A program made the translations under genes and the position numbers. Below, in pieces: positions 29,197 through 39,902 of a stretch of DNA of 64,000 bases. The notes under the pieces are model-generated. The model was not told where the DNA came from, ran no database searches, and saw only the letters and a list, made by a program, of their open reading frames with translations. The stretch covers positions 1 to 64,000 of the forward strand of contig NZ_JABFHI010000004.1 in the NCBI RefSeq assembly GCF_013112225.1. The letters are read 5' to 3'. The DNA comes from Vreelandella azerica (GTDB taxonomy: Bacteria > Pseudomonadota > Gammaproteobacteria > Pseudomonadales > Halomonadaceae). Each line of letters begins with the position of its first letter. Positions within the stretch are counted from its first letter, which is position 1.

Positions 29197-29957
29197 TTAA
29201 AGGCGCAAACCACCATCGCATTCAATCACACGCCCGGAGAAGTAGTCATTGGTCAGAATAAACTCAACGCTCTGAGCAATGTTATCCGCTTCACCCAGGC
29301 GCTTGAGGGGCACACCTGAGGCAATGTTTTCGAGAATTTCAGGGCGCATGGCAGCTGTCATCTCGGTATTGATAAAGCCAGGCGCCACGCTGCCGGTACG
29401 GATACCGTAACGGGCCAGCTCTTTGCCCAAGTAACCGTCAGCGCATTCAGCGCCGCCTTGGCCGCCGAGTAGTTTGACTGCCCCATATTACCCGCGCAGG
29501 AAATACTGGAAATATTGATAATTACCCCTTCCTGATCAGCCTCGATCATCTGGGTCGCCGCTTCACGGCCACATAGAAAGGCACCGGTCAGGTTGACATC
29601 AATCACACTCTTCCAGGCATCCAGCGTCATACGCTTTTGTACTTCACCTTCCTTGGCTTTGATCAGCAAGGCATCTTTGGTGATACCGGCATTGTTGACC
29701 AGACCACTCACGGCACCCATTTGGTCAAGAATATCGGCAAACGCCTGGGTAACGGAGGCTTCATCGGCCACATTGACAACAAAAGCGCGGGCATCAATAC
29801 CGCTGCTGGCCAATTTGGCGACAGCGCTATCCAGATTATCGGCATTCAGATCCAATAACGCCAGACGGGCACCCGCTTTACCCAGACGTTCCGCCATGGC
29901 GAACCCAAGGCCACGGGCTCCGCCAGTTATTGCAATAATTTTATTGGTTAATTCCAT
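29197..29957 (-). CDS. FabG-like short-chain dehydrogenase/reductase, split by a one-base loss
   Basis: About 253 residues after repair. NAD(P)-binding TGGARGLG, NNAG in LVNNAGITKDALL, catalytic Ser in INISSIS and YSAAK are all present, as is the C-terminal ECDGGLRL. It belongs with 3-oxoacyl-ACP or acetoacetyl-CoA reductases; a PHA-type role is possible. The break is at CCC 29425-29427. A fourth base gives TVTWGKELARYGIRTGSVAPGF. The start is the ATG at 29957 behind AAGGTGA; a longer frame to 30029 looks spurious. It faces fxsA. Confidence 0.88.
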
Positions 29958-30108
29958 GCTTGAATCACCTTTTGATCTAATGATGGTGCATCGCAGCATA
30001 AAACATATGAACAAAAAATGCGATGACATCCATGTTTCACTCCCCTATAAACTTGTGTAAAGACATTATCATCACCATATAAAAGCAATTGATTATCTGG
30101 AGCGCCCT

Positions 30109-30630
30109 ATGCCCCTTTTGCTACTTATTTCCTTGTTTACCTTGCTTGATTTCGTCGTGCTATTTTCCGTCGGCAGTGAGATCGGGCTCTTGGTCACGCT
30201 GATATTAATTTTCGTTACCGGCGTGGGTGGTCTACATCTTATCCGTCGCGAAGGCGCCTATAACCTTGCTCGCGCTCGCGAAAAGCTCAACGTCGGTGAA
30301 CTGCCCTCCAGTGAATTACTCACTGGCGCAGCGCTTATTTTTGGCGGCGCTTTGTTAATGGCGCCGGGTTTTCTGTCTGATGCGCTTGGGTTGGCCTGCC
30401 TGATTCCCAATGCTCGGCGCTTGATGTTCAAGCTACTTGCCTGGCTGGGTATTGCTCGCGTTAAAGCCCCGAATGAGCCCCCTTACCAAAAGGCGAACAA
30501 ACACCGCTCGAATGATTGGAACCAGCATAAGCGCCCTGGTTCTGATCAGGCTAGCGAGACAGGACGCGAAGCTGACAGCAGCGAACCGCTGGAAGGTGAT
30601 TTTATCTCCCGCGACGAATCGCGCCGCTGA
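30109..30630 (+). CDS. fxsA: FxsA-family membrane protein
   Basis: 173 residues with hydrophobic segments in the first 115 residues and a hydrophilic, charged C-terminal tail. The family core EIGLLVTLILIFVTGVGGLHLIRREG and GGALLMAPGFLSDALGL is clear. Overproduced FxsA relieves F-plasmid exclusion of phage T7 in E. coli; its normal role is unknown. GGAG precedes the ATG. It lies just upstream of groES, as in many gammaproteobacteria. Confidence 0.93.
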   Translation: MPLLLLISLFTLLDFVVLFSVGSEIGLLVTLILIFVTGVGGLHLIRREGAYNLARAREKLNVGELPSSELLTGAALIFGGALLMAPGFLSDALGLACLIPNARRLMFKLLAWLGIARVKAPNEPPYQKANKHRSNDWNQHKRPGSDQASETGREADSSEPLEGDFISRDESRR

Positions 30631-30686
30631 TAATGCCTCAATAACCCCTCGGCCCATGAAAAATTTGCATTTTTTTGTCTCGCCCC

Positions 30687-30714
30687 CTTGAAAGGCATCA
30701 CCTAGCCCCCACCT
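30687..30714 (+). promoter_or_regulatory. sigma-32 (heat-shock) promoter of groES-groEL
   Basis: CTTGAAA at 30687-30693, 13 bases, then CCCCACCT at 30707-30714. This fits the sigma-32 consensus CTTGAAA-(11-16)-CCCCATNT. It leaves a 5' leader of about 145 bases before groES, containing AAGGC-ATGA-GCCTT near 30767. Confidence 0.8.
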
Positions 30715-30864
30715 TTGAGTCAGCACATAGAATCGGTGGCAACGGATGTTTCCACCATTAACAACGAAGGCATGAGCCTTCACATCCTGTTGGTGAAATA
30801 CTTCAGGATGCTTGATCTGAAACCGCCCAAATGGGCATTGAACGATACTCAGGAGAGCGCAAGC

Positions 30865-31158
30865 ATGAATATCCGTCCTCTGCACGATCGCGTCGTTGTA
30901 CGCCGCGTTGAAGAAGAGCAAACCACTGCGGGTGGCATTGTGCTGCCGGGCAACGCCCAGGAAAAGCCGACGCGTGGAGAGGTGCTGGCCGCTGGTAAAG
31001 GCCGCATTCTGGATAGCGGAGATGTTCGCCCTCTGGACGTTAAAGTGGGTGACACCGTGATTTTCAAGGATGGCTTTGGCGTCGAAAAACAGAAAATCGA
31101 TGGCGAAGAAGTTCTCATCATGAGCGAGTCAGACATTCTGGCCGTCGTTGAAGGTTAA
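30865..31158 (+). CDS. groES: co-chaperonin GroES
   Basis: 97 residues, exactly the family length, when started at [14 protein letters not shown] behind AGGAGAGCG. Earlier in-frame codons back to 30715 are untranslated leader. GroES forms the heptameric lid on GroEL. The mobile loop [20 protein letters not shown] is visible. It is followed 85 bp later by groEL. Confidence 0.98.
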   Translation: MNIRPLHDRVVVRRVEEEQTTAGGIVLPGNAQEKPTRGEVLAAGKGRILDSGDVRPLDVKVGDTVIFKDGFGVEKQKIDGEEVLIMSESDILAVVEG

Positions 31159-31201
31159 TCAGCCAACGGCTGACTCAGCGGCATAGACCGTTCACGTTTA
31201 A

Positions 31202-32887
<1,686 letters not shown>

Positions 32888-32903
32888 GGCGACAAACGTC
32901 GCT

Positions 32904-33035
32904 CAGCTAGCCTCGCTAGCTGAATCATGACCCCAGTGAGACACTTGCTCACGAAAAGCAAGTGTCCCACCCAGCAGAAAATAGATTTCCGTTGAACTCC
33001 GATATCCGAGCTGATTACCAGCTCGGATATTTTTT
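32904..33035 (+). terminator. multiple hairpins and terminator downstream of groEL
   Basis: Three successive hairpins: CAGCTAGC-CTC-GCTAGCTG (32904-32922), a 10-bp stem at 32940-32966 (GACACTTGCT/AGCAAGTGTC), and ATATCCGAGCTG-ATTAC-CAGCTCGGATAT with T6 (33002-33035). Only the last has a T tract and is the terminator. The first two may stabilise the groE mRNA 3' end. Confidence 0.7.
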
Positions 33036-33049
33036 CGCCTCATTATCAA

Positions 33050-33096
33050 GGTCTGTTGACGCTTCGTCGCGAACCGTGAGGCAGCGTCAACAGACC
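33050..33096. repeat. 13-bp inverted repeat with 21-base loop
   Basis: GGTCTGTTGACGC and GCGTCAACAGACC are exact reverse complements. There is no T run. It lies 39 bp upstream of the small winged-helix gene and could be an operator or a REP-type element. Confidence 0.55.
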
Positions 33097-33134
33097 CTGG
33101 ATATCACACTTTTATAATGCTTACAGGAACGCCC

Positions 33135-33440
33135 ATGTCTGCTAGCTTAAGCAAAACCAAATCAAGCTTTTACCGACGTCTTTATGTGGCGTATCTGATT
33201 GATCAGGGCGTGACCAGCGTGCCGGCACTGATGGAAACCACCGGTATGCCAAGGCGAACCGCTCAGGACACGATTAGCTCACTGGCCGAGCTCGATATTG
33301 AATGCGTCTTTCAGAACAATGCCGGCGAGCGGCATAACAGCGGCCGTTATCAGATTATCAGCTGGGGGCCGATTGATCCCCATTGGGTCAGCCAGCAGGC
33401 AGGCCGTTTGCACACGGCGCTAGGCTACGATGCTGACTAA
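33135..33440 (+). CDS. small winged helix-turn-helix protein
   Basis: About 101 residues from the ATG at 33135 (CAGGAACGCCC upstream); an earlier in-frame start at 33117 is less likely. The sequence DQGVTSVPALMETTGMPRRTAQDTISSLAEL reads as a helix-turn-helix with a wing around GERHNSGRYQIISWG. It matches a widespread single-domain winged-helix family in gammaproteobacteria, perhaps HTH_43. The target genes are unknown. Confidence 0.7.
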   Translation: MSASLSKTKSSFYRRLYVAYLIDQGVTSVPALMETTGMPRRTAQDTISSLAELDIECVFQNNAGERHNSGRYQIISWGPIDPHWVSQQAGRLHTALGYDAD

Positions 33441-33483
33441 CTTTATTGAATACTGAGTGACACCATCGAAGCTTTAGTCGCCT

Positions 33484-34329
33484 TCAGTTAACGGCGACTT
33501 CATAACCGGTAAATTTGCGCAGGTTAATCACACCAGTATCCAGCATCAGGTACTGGCCCTTGATACCTTGCAGCACGCCTTCAACCTGCGGCTGTTTATC
33601 AAAGTTGTGAGAGGTAATCTTGCGCGGAAAGGTCTCGACCGGGTAGTCAAACTGCAGCGGGGTGGCGTCCAGCTTGCGAATGGCGCTGTCACCGTGAATG
33701 TCTGCCAGTTGCCGCAAGCCATCACTCAGCTCGCTGAACAGGCGATCCCGCTCGGCGCGCAGATCCATCTCCACCACTTCCCCTTTAAGCATGGCTCGCC
33801 AGTTGGTGCGGTCGCTGACCGCTTCCTTGAACAGTACCTCAACAAAACCGGACTGCTGGCGGGTATCCACTTCCAGAATAGGTAGTGCCTGGATGGCGCC
33901 CTGGTCCAGCCAGCGGGTCGGCATCTGGGTCTTGCGGGTAATGCCGACTTTCAGCCCGGAAGAATTGGCCAGATAAACAATGTGTGGCTGAAAGCAGTGC
34001 TTTTCGCCCCACTCAGGCTCGCGGCAGGTCCCCTGATAATAGTGGCAGGTTTCCGGCTTCATGATGCAGGTATCGCATTGCGCCAGACGCTTGAAACAGG
34101 GATAGCAATACCCTTGGGCAAAGCTTTTCTTGGTTGCCCGGCCGCAGTGAGTACAGGCAATCGCCCCTGTCCACGTGAGCGAAAGTGGCTGGCCCAGGCG
34201 TTCGTTCAGGGGTAGATAGTGCTCGCCCAGGCGCAAGCTGTAACGTGCTGGCGCCTGAACGCCGGTCCCAGGCTCAATCGCCATCTTGCGCAGGCAACCC
34301 TGCAGAGGTGCATCACCCACGCGTTGCAT
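33484..34329 (-). CDS. DUF2797 family protein
   Basis: About 281 residues from the ATG at 34329; the frame is open to 34401 but the extra residues overlap yeaC and look atypical. Two zinc-ribbon-like clusters are visible, CTHCGRATKKSFAQGYCYPC and CDTC..ETCHYYQGTC, then KVGITRKTQMPTRWLDQGA, which recalls GIY-YIG-like folds. Function is unknown. It overlaps yeaC by a few bases, so the two are probably co-translated. Confidence 0.85.
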   Translation of the reverse strand: MQRVGDAPLQGCLRKMAIEPGTGVQAPARYSLRLGEHYLPLNERLGQPLSLTWTGAIACTHCGRATKKSFAQGYCYPCFKRLAQCDTCIMKPETCHYYQGTCREPEWGEKHCFQPHIVYLANSSGLKVGITRKTQMPTRWLDQGAIQALPILEVDTRQQSGFVEVLFKEAVSDRTNWRAMLKGEVVEMDLRAERDRLFSELSDGLRQLADIHGDSAIRKLDATPLQFDYPVETFPRKITSHNFDKQPQVEGVLQGIKGQYLMLDTGVINLRKFTGYEVAVN

Positions 34330-34597
34330 CCTTACCCAGCCCGGCAAGCTCAGGTGACACGCCCTGCCCAGTCGCCCCCGCGCCGCAAGTGCGCTGTTCA
34401 AGATAGCCCACCCGGTTCTCTTCAGGCACGTTATTCTCGACCTCGTAGCGCATCACGGCTTCCATGCAAAGCTCTGTCTGTTCAGCCGTCAGGTAGCGTC
34501 CGTCTGGCCATTTACGCAATTCAACCGCCTGCTTGAGGCTTTGATAAATGGCTGGCGTCATCTGGTTGATCATTTTTTCGAAGGTCATATCGCTCAT
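34313..34597 (-). CDS. yeaC: YeaC family protein (DUF1315)
   Basis: 94 residues, MTPAIYQSLKQAVELRKWPDGRYLT being the DUF1315 core. The C-terminal 30 residues after RVGYLEQ are less typical and overlap the next gene. AGGAG lies nine bases before the ATG. The protein is small, soluble and of unknown function. Confidence 0.85.
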   Translation of the reverse strand: MSDMTFEKMINQMTPAIYQSLKQAVELRKWPDGRYLTAEQTELCMEAVMRYEVENNVPEENRVGYLEQRTCGAGATGQGVSPELAGLGKDATRG

Positions 34598-34611
34598 TTT
34601 GCATGCTCCTG

Positions 34612-35469
34612 TTAGGACCGTAACTGCCGCGAAGAATAATACCAGCCTGATAGCAAACCGACGAGTAGCCCGCCTAAATGGGCTTCATTGGCGACATTGC
34701 CAAAGCCGACGCTGCCCGCCATATCGGTCATGGTGAAGACCATCCAGCCCAACATGAAAACTACCAGCATCTGTGGCACAAAGAAGCCGCTGCCGGGCAC
34801 TCGCCGCGACATTAGCCACACGTGCCCCAGCAAGGCATAGACGACCCCAGACATCCCGCCAAACAGCACGGTGCCCGTGACGTATTGCGCCAGGTTGGCG
34901 CCAATGCCCGCCACTACCAGAAGCAGCAGCATCATCCGGCTACCTTGCAGCATTTCAATCTGCTTGCCGAAGTACCACACCCACATGAGGTTGAAGATAA
35001 GATGCATCCAGCCAAAGTGCAGAAAGGCAGGAGATAGCAGCCGCCAGACCTGGCCACTGGTGACGCTGTCCATCAGGCTGCCATAGACCAATTCGTTGCC
35101 AGACAGGCCGATAGGCACAATGGTCAGGGTGACAATCAACAGGTCGCCAAACACACCCAGCAGGGCAAACACCAAAAGGCTCAAGCCAATCATCAGTGCA
35201 GTGACCGGCACCCGTTTGAGGCCTGGCACCCACTGGCTAAGCTGGCCTGAAAGCTTCGGCCTGGCAGTAGGCTTGGCAATATCCAATGATTCACCCTGCT
35301 CCCAGCGCCTGACCAGTGCTTCCAGTTCATGACGCTGACGCGGGTCAGCCAGCCAGAGCAGCAGGCCATCCTCTTCTTCACTGATCTGATGCCCGATACG
35401 CTGTTGCCAGAGGGCCTGGCGAAGCGCGGCGGTGTCTGCTTCGCGGGGAAGTCGCATCACTGGGAGCAT
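34612..35469 (-). CDS. glpG: rhomboid intramembrane serine protease GlpG
   Basis: 285 residues. A cytoplasmic N-terminal domain of about 85 residues precedes six membrane helices. The catalytic Ser is in GGMSGVVYALLGH and the catalytic His in NEAHLGGLLVGLLSG; HLIFNLMWVWYFG is also conserved. It cleaves membrane proteins within the bilayer. AAGGAAGA precedes the ATG. Confidence 0.94.
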   Translation of the reverse strand: MLPVMRLPREADTAALRQALWQQRIGHQISEEEDGLLLWLADPRQRHELEALVRRWEQGESLDIAKPTARPKLSGQLSQWVPGLKRVPVTALMIGLSLLVFALLGVFGDLLIVTLTIVPIGLSGNELVYGSLMDSVTSGQVWRLLSPAFLHFGWMHLIFNLMWVWYFGKQIEMLQGSRMMLLLLVVAGIGANLAQYVTGTVLFGGMSGVVYALLGHVWLMSRRVPGSGFFVPQMLVVFMLGWMVFTMTDMAGSVGFGNVANEAHLGGLLVGLLSGWYYSSRQLRS

Positions 35470-35527
35470 GGTGTCTTCCTTTGTCTTTCAAGATCCGGAT
35501 TCATTGATCCTGATTTTATCAGCGCGC

Positions 35528-35560
35528 TAAAAAGCCCGGCGGGGAAACCGCCGGGCAAAA
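35528..35560 (-). terminator. terminator of the nadK-phosphoesterase unit
   Basis: GCCCGGCGG-TTTC-CCGCCGGGC-type stem followed by TTTTT on the minus strand. Confidence 0.75.
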
Positions 35561-35658
35561 GCAAGGGATCATTCAAGGGAACACTTGCTATGATTGTCTC
35601 ACCGCTCTCGGGTTCCCTTGACTGAATAAAAAAATCATTAAATGTCATCTTATATGCC

Positions 35659-36644
35659 TTAATCCTGATCCAGATCCCAACCAGATACTTGGGGAAGCTC
35701 TTCTTTAGCCACCTTGATCCAGGCAAAATGATCGGCATTCAGACAGCTTTCTCCACTCCAGCGGTAAGCCACCAAACGACCGTACTTGACGGCGCTGTAG
35801 TCAAGGCAGGCAATATTGGTAGCAGGCAGCGCAGGAATGCCTTCACACCAATAGTGGCCAATAAATAATGGCGGCTGGTGCGGCGCATAATAGCTTAACC
35901 GCTGGCGTTCATCGGCCGCCAAAGGGCGAGCCTCAAGGTCACCGGGCAAGTTATCAGGCTGAAACACCACATCCCCCAGACGCGCGGCTGCTCGCACCAG
36001 AAGTGTGCCCGAAAGCTTTTACGGGTAAAGCCGTCGCCTGAATGAATCTCCACACCTTTAGGCAAGGGAATATGGGTGCCTCGGGTGAGGCGGTCAACAA
36101 TCTGAAAAGCCTGGGTTTTCGAGTTTGTTGATTCGACCAGAAAAGCATCATCCATACAGGCATCAGGCAGGCGCTGATCCAATGCCTCAATCAAGGTATC
36201 ATCCCAACAGGCATGAACAACGCGGAAATGCTCGAACTCAAGATACAGAGGAATCCGCTTGAACCAGGCCAGGGTGTCTTCCCATTCATTGGTGTGGTCG
36301 CGGTACTGATCCAGAGTATCCTGAATAATCCGGTTATGGCGTGGCGAATGCTCTCTCAACCAGCGCTTGCCACTGCCTTCGGGCGCCGGGTGACAATAGG
36401 CCAGCGCGTTATATTCATGGTTGCCCATGACGATAAAGGCTTCCCCCGCATCGACCATGCGCCGGGCTGTCTGCACGGCCAGACGAATGCGCGGGCCACG
36501 GTCAATCAGGTCGCCCAGAAAAATAACCTTGCGCTGTGGGTGGCGGTAGACGCCCTGCTCTTCGCGATAACCCATCTTTTCAAGCAATGCCACCAGGGTG
36601 GCGCCACAGCCGTGTACATCACCAATCAGGTCATATCCCTGCAT
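35659..36644 (-). CDS. ApaH-like metallophosphoesterase, split by a one-base loss
   Basis: About 328 residues after repair. The calcineurin-like metal motifs GDVHG, GDLIDRGP and GNHEYNAL are near the N-terminus; IGHYW comes late. The break at five C, 35973-35977, is repaired by a sixth (RVWGDVVFQPDNLPGD). Relatives hydrolyse dinucleoside polyphosphates or phosphoproteins; the substrate here is unknown. It starts two bases after the nadK stop, so they are co-transcribed. Confidence 0.87.
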
Positions 36645-36646
36645 AC

Positions 36647-37576
36647 TTAGTCCCCCAGCCGATGGCTCCAACCGAGCTTGCTGCGCAAGACCTCGTAGAA
36701 GTTATGCCCGATAGGATGAACAAGCTGAACACGCTGGGGCTTACGGGTGATAACCAGTACATCATCCGGCTTGGCAACAGCCCGGGTTTGGCCATCACAG
36801 CTGATATGGGGATAGGTTTGATTGGTTTCTCCAATATGAATACGGATTTCACTGGCAGCATCAATAACGATCGGGCGACTGGACAAGGTATGCGGGAACA
36901 TCGGCACCAACGTCACCACATCTAGCTTCGGGTGCATGATAGGCCCGCCGCCGGATAACGCATAAGCCGTTGAGCCAGTGGGTGTGGCCACAATCAGGCC
37001 ATCGCTGCGCTGGCTGTAGACAAACTGGCCGTCAATGAAGAGTTCAAATTCAATCATGCGCACCGCTTTGCCTGGGTGCACCACCACTTCATTCAGCGCC
37101 TCGCCATTCCCTACCGCCACACCGTCGCGGTACAGCTCGGCGTCCAACAGAAACCTTTCTTCAACCTCAAATTGACCGGCCAGCACTTCGCCTACGCGCT
37201 GCTCCAGCTCATCAGGGGAAATATCGGTCAGAAAACCCAGGCGTCCGCGGTTGACGCCCAGCATCAAGGTGCCGGTTTTACACAAGGTACGGGCAGCCCC
37301 CAAGAGGCTACCATCTCCACCAATGACGATGACCAGATCGCACAGTTCACCCAGCGCCCGTCGGCTTGCCTCAGGCTGGCCGTGGTGGGGAATCACGGTG
37401 GCGGTGCGATCCTCCACCACCACCTGATAGTCACGGGCCACAAGGAAGCCCACCAGACGAATCAAAGAGTCAGCTACTTTTTCGCTGCCCAGACGGCCGA
37501 TCAGACCAATAGTGGAGAAAGGGCGTGATTCCTGGCCATGCCGGGAAGCGTCAGCAGATAAAGGCATTTGTGTCAT
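36647..37576 (-). CDS. nadK: NAD kinase
   Basis: 309 residues. The GGDGSLLGAAR motif, NEVVVHPG and DGLIVATPTGSTAYALSGGGP are diagnostic. It phosphorylates NAD to NADP with ATP. Its stop is two bases before the metallophosphoesterase start. Confidence 0.97.
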   Translation of the reverse strand: MTQMPLSADASRHGQESRPFSTIGLIGRLGSEKVADSLIRLVGFLVARDYQVVVEDRTATVIPHHGQPEASRRALGELCDLVIVIGGDGSLLGAARTLCKTGTLMLGVNRGRLGFLTDISPDELEQRVGEVLAGQFEVEERFLLDAELYRDGVAVGNGEALNEVVVHPGKAVRMIEFELFIDGQFVYSQRSDGLIVATPTGSTAYALSGGGPIMHPKLDVVTLVPMFPHTLSSRPIVIDAASEIRIHIGETNQTYPHISCDGQTRAVAKPDDVLVITRKPQRVQLVHPIGHNFYEVLRSKLGWSHRLGD

Positions 37577-37668
37577 GGATCAGGCTCATTAACATAGCGT
37601 TTCATTATGTCGAGCCTGACGCTCGCAAGCAAATCAAGTCCATTGTTTTAAGGCAGATATTTCAAGCA

Positions 37669-38538
37669 TTACGCGGCTTGCTGCTCCCTGCGTGCGAGCC
37701 ACCAGTGGTTAAGCCACAAGGAAAAGCCCATGATCAAGGCACCCAGCAACAAACGGCTGATATCGGCATCCCTGTTCCAGATCACCAGATTAACTAATAA
37801 CCCGGCAGGCACCAGGGCGTTATTCATGATTGCTAAGGTGCCCGCATCTACCTTGGTGGCGCCACGGTTCCAGGCAAAGTAACCCACACCTGAGGCTACC
37901 AGCCCCAACCAGGCCAATACCGCCCATTGAGTGCCTGTGCTGGGCAATGCTGCCGGATTGCCCAGCAACACAAAGGCAGGCACTGCCACGGCCAGGGCGC
38001 CGAGGAAGAACCACCCGAACACATTGTGCCAGGCCAGATTCTCAGGCAATTCAGCAGATAGACGGCGGTAACCAACCTGGCCTAGCGCAAAGCATAGATT
38101 CGCCCCCTGCACGACCAGAAAGCCCCACCAGAAGCCAGCATCAATGCCATCGTAACGAATCACCGCCGCTCCCAGCACCGCCAGCAGCGCCGTTAACAGA
38201 TAAAAAGGCGTGAATCGCCCGAAGAGCAGATCATCCAGCAGGGCAATATATAAGGGCGTAAAAATCGTAAACAGCAGCACTTCCGGCACTGAGAGCAGCA
38301 AAAACGACTGATAGAAAAAGATATACATAACGCCCAGCTGAATGGCACCCAAGCCCATCAGCACCAGACGCTGGCGCATGGTCAGCAGTTTCGGCCGCAG
38401 GAAAGGCAGAAAGATCAAAGCCGCCAGCCCTATCCTAAGCAACACCGCAAAATAGCTATCGACCTGTCCTGCCAGATAGACGCCAATCAATGAGAAAGAA
38501 AACGCCCAAAGGGCTGTAACCCCCAGAAGATATGTCAT
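37669..38538 (-). CDS. EamA-family (DMT) transporter
   Basis: 289 residues with ten hydrophobic segments in two EamA repeats. A GAGG ribosome site precedes the ATG. The family exports amino acids or other metabolites; the substrate cannot be read from the sequence. The repeat signature WAVLAWLGLVASGVGYFAWN is clear. Confidence 0.88.
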   Translation of the reverse strand: MTYLLGVTALWAFSFSLIGVYLAGQVDSYFAVLLRIGLAALIFLPFLRPKLLTMRQRLVLMGLGAIQLGVMYIFFYQSFLLLSVPEVLLFTIFTPLYIALLDDLLFGRFTPFYLLTALLAVLGAAVIRYDGIDAGFWWGFLVVQGANLCFALGQVGYRRLSAELPENLAWHNVFGWFFLGALAVAVPAFVLLGNPAALPSTGTQWAVLAWLGLVASGVGYFAWNRGATKVDAGTLAIMNNALVPAGLLVNLVIWNRDADISRLLLGALIMGFSLWLNHWWLARREQQAA

Positions 38539-38647
38539 GGTAAACCTCGATAAAATTTATAGTTTACAAATTATACCCATGGAATCGGCAATTCATACTG
38601 TAAACTTAAAAAATATATGAGGTTTACGCTTAGCGCCTTTTTAGCCA

Positions 38648-39238
38648 CTATCGGGAAAAAATCCAGCGAGCAGCATACACAACGCCAGGAACCCAGAGTA
38701 ACAATGTCAGGATACAAGCGATCCCGACCCGTTTTGCCTGGCCTCCTGAGAGCCCAACAGCCAGTGGTGGCATCAGCACAGCCAAGGCCATATAGGCTGT
38801 TTTTACCGCGCCTGGCATTGCCTGAACGGGCGCTTGCGCCTGGCTAGCGCCTGCATTTGATGGCTGAGTACTGGTCGCCTGCAAATAGGACGCAGATGAA
38901 GATGGATCAAAGTGGCCAACACTGCCTTGGCCACCTTGCCCAGCCTGTTTCTCAGAGGTGCTGGCTTGTGTCTTCTTCAGGGCATTGTCCTGCTTTTCTT
39001 TTTCCAGCGCCTTGCGATGAGCTTCCTTGTCAATTTTCTGTTCTAGTGTCTCGGCGTCAGCCGCCAGATCGTCGTGATGGCGCTCCCACTCTTCCCAATC
39101 AAATGGCGTGCCAGACTTGGGGCGCTGATGGCCTGAGCCTCTAGCGCGCTCCCAAGCCTTTTCTTCAAGAGTATTGGGCTTGTCTGGCTCTCTATCCACC
39201 CCGACTCCTTGACGGTTCAAATATTCACGTGCGTCCAT
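38648..39238 (-). CDS. hydrophilic protein with C-terminal Pmp3/YqaE-like membrane domain
   Basis: 196 residues. The first 140 are highly charged and low in complexity (EKAWERARGSGHQRPK, long Lys/Glu/Gln stretch, then Ser/Gln/Ala-rich). The last 50, ALAVLMPPLAVGLSGGQAKR to LLLWVPGVVYAARWIF, match the two-helix Pmp3/YqaE (UPF0057) pattern of PPLxV, then PGxxxA. Stand-alone Pmp3 proteins are about 50 residues and respond to salt and membrane stress. The long N-terminal extension is unusual. Function is unknown. Confidence 0.7.
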   Translation of the reverse strand: MDAREYLNRQGVGVDREPDKPNTLEEKAWERARGSGHQRPKSGTPFDWEEWERHHDDLAADAETLEQKIDKEAHRKALEKEKQDNALKKTQASTSEKQAGQGGQGSVGHFDPSSSASYLQATSTQPSNAGASQAQAPVQAMPGAVKTAYMALAVLMPPLAVGLSGGQAKRVGIACILTLLLWVPGVVYAARWIFSR

Positions 39239-39388
39239 GTAGTCGCTCCTAGTATCTGTACCTGTAAAAAGTTAACCGTTGAAAAGCGGATTCGACGCGC
39301 TTCAATAATGATCTACATTAAATGTACAGCTGTGTTTCATCCAGTGCTCACTGATTGGCTACTTTCTGGCGTAATAAGGAGTATGAGT

Positions 39389-39807
39389 ATGGGCAACAAG
39401 GCAACCAATAAGGTACCGGATACAGTTAGAGATATCATGTCACGTGACTGTTATCGCGTCTCCCCGAGACTTCTATTACGACCCTTGCTCAAGGACTGGC
39501 ACTGCACCGTTTACCGGGGGCGCCTGTGGTTGACAAGGCAGACCGGCTTATAGGCTTTATCTCTGAGCAGGACGTTATGGGTAAGGTGCTGGACAGTATC
39601 TATAACGACGGGGAAGCCCCGCTGGTTAAAGAGTTGATGCAAGAAAGTGTACTCAGCGTGACACCCACAAAAAGCATTACAGACCTTGCCCAGGAAATGC
39701 TAGGTGCCAAGCCCAAAATCTACCCCGTCGTCGAGCAGAACCGGCTTGTCGGCATTGTCACCCGCCGCGATATCCTGATTGCCTTGCTGCAAATAAAGCG
39801 TCACTAA
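39389..39807 (+). CDS. CBS-domain-pair protein, split by a one-base loss
   Basis: About 140 residues after repair: two CBS motifs and little else (VRDIMSRDCYRVSPETSITTLAQGL, PVVDKADRLIGFISEQDVM; VKELMQESVLSVTPTKSITDLA, IVTRRDILIALL). CBS pairs bind adenosyl ligands. The break lies at four C, 39462-39465. The AAGGAG ribosome site fits the ATG at 39389 better than that at 39383. Confidence 0.85.
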
Positions 39808-39836
39808 ACACGTAATTTTTCGCTCTACAAAAGCAT

Positions 39837-39862
39837 GAAACCAGCCGCTAGCGGCTGGTTTC
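39837..39862. terminator. palindromic terminator-like hairpin
   Basis: GAAACCAGCCGCT/AGCGGCTGGTTTC is a perfect palindrome between two converging genes. The T tract is only three bases. Confidence 0.55.
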
Positions 39863-39902
39863 TGATTACTGACAAATCAAGGCCTGTTTGATCAGGTACT
39901 GA

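Noticed and set aside
35457..35738. Minus-strand frame across the gap between the phosphoesterase and glpG
   Set aside because: It spans a clear terminator and has no family-like sequence.
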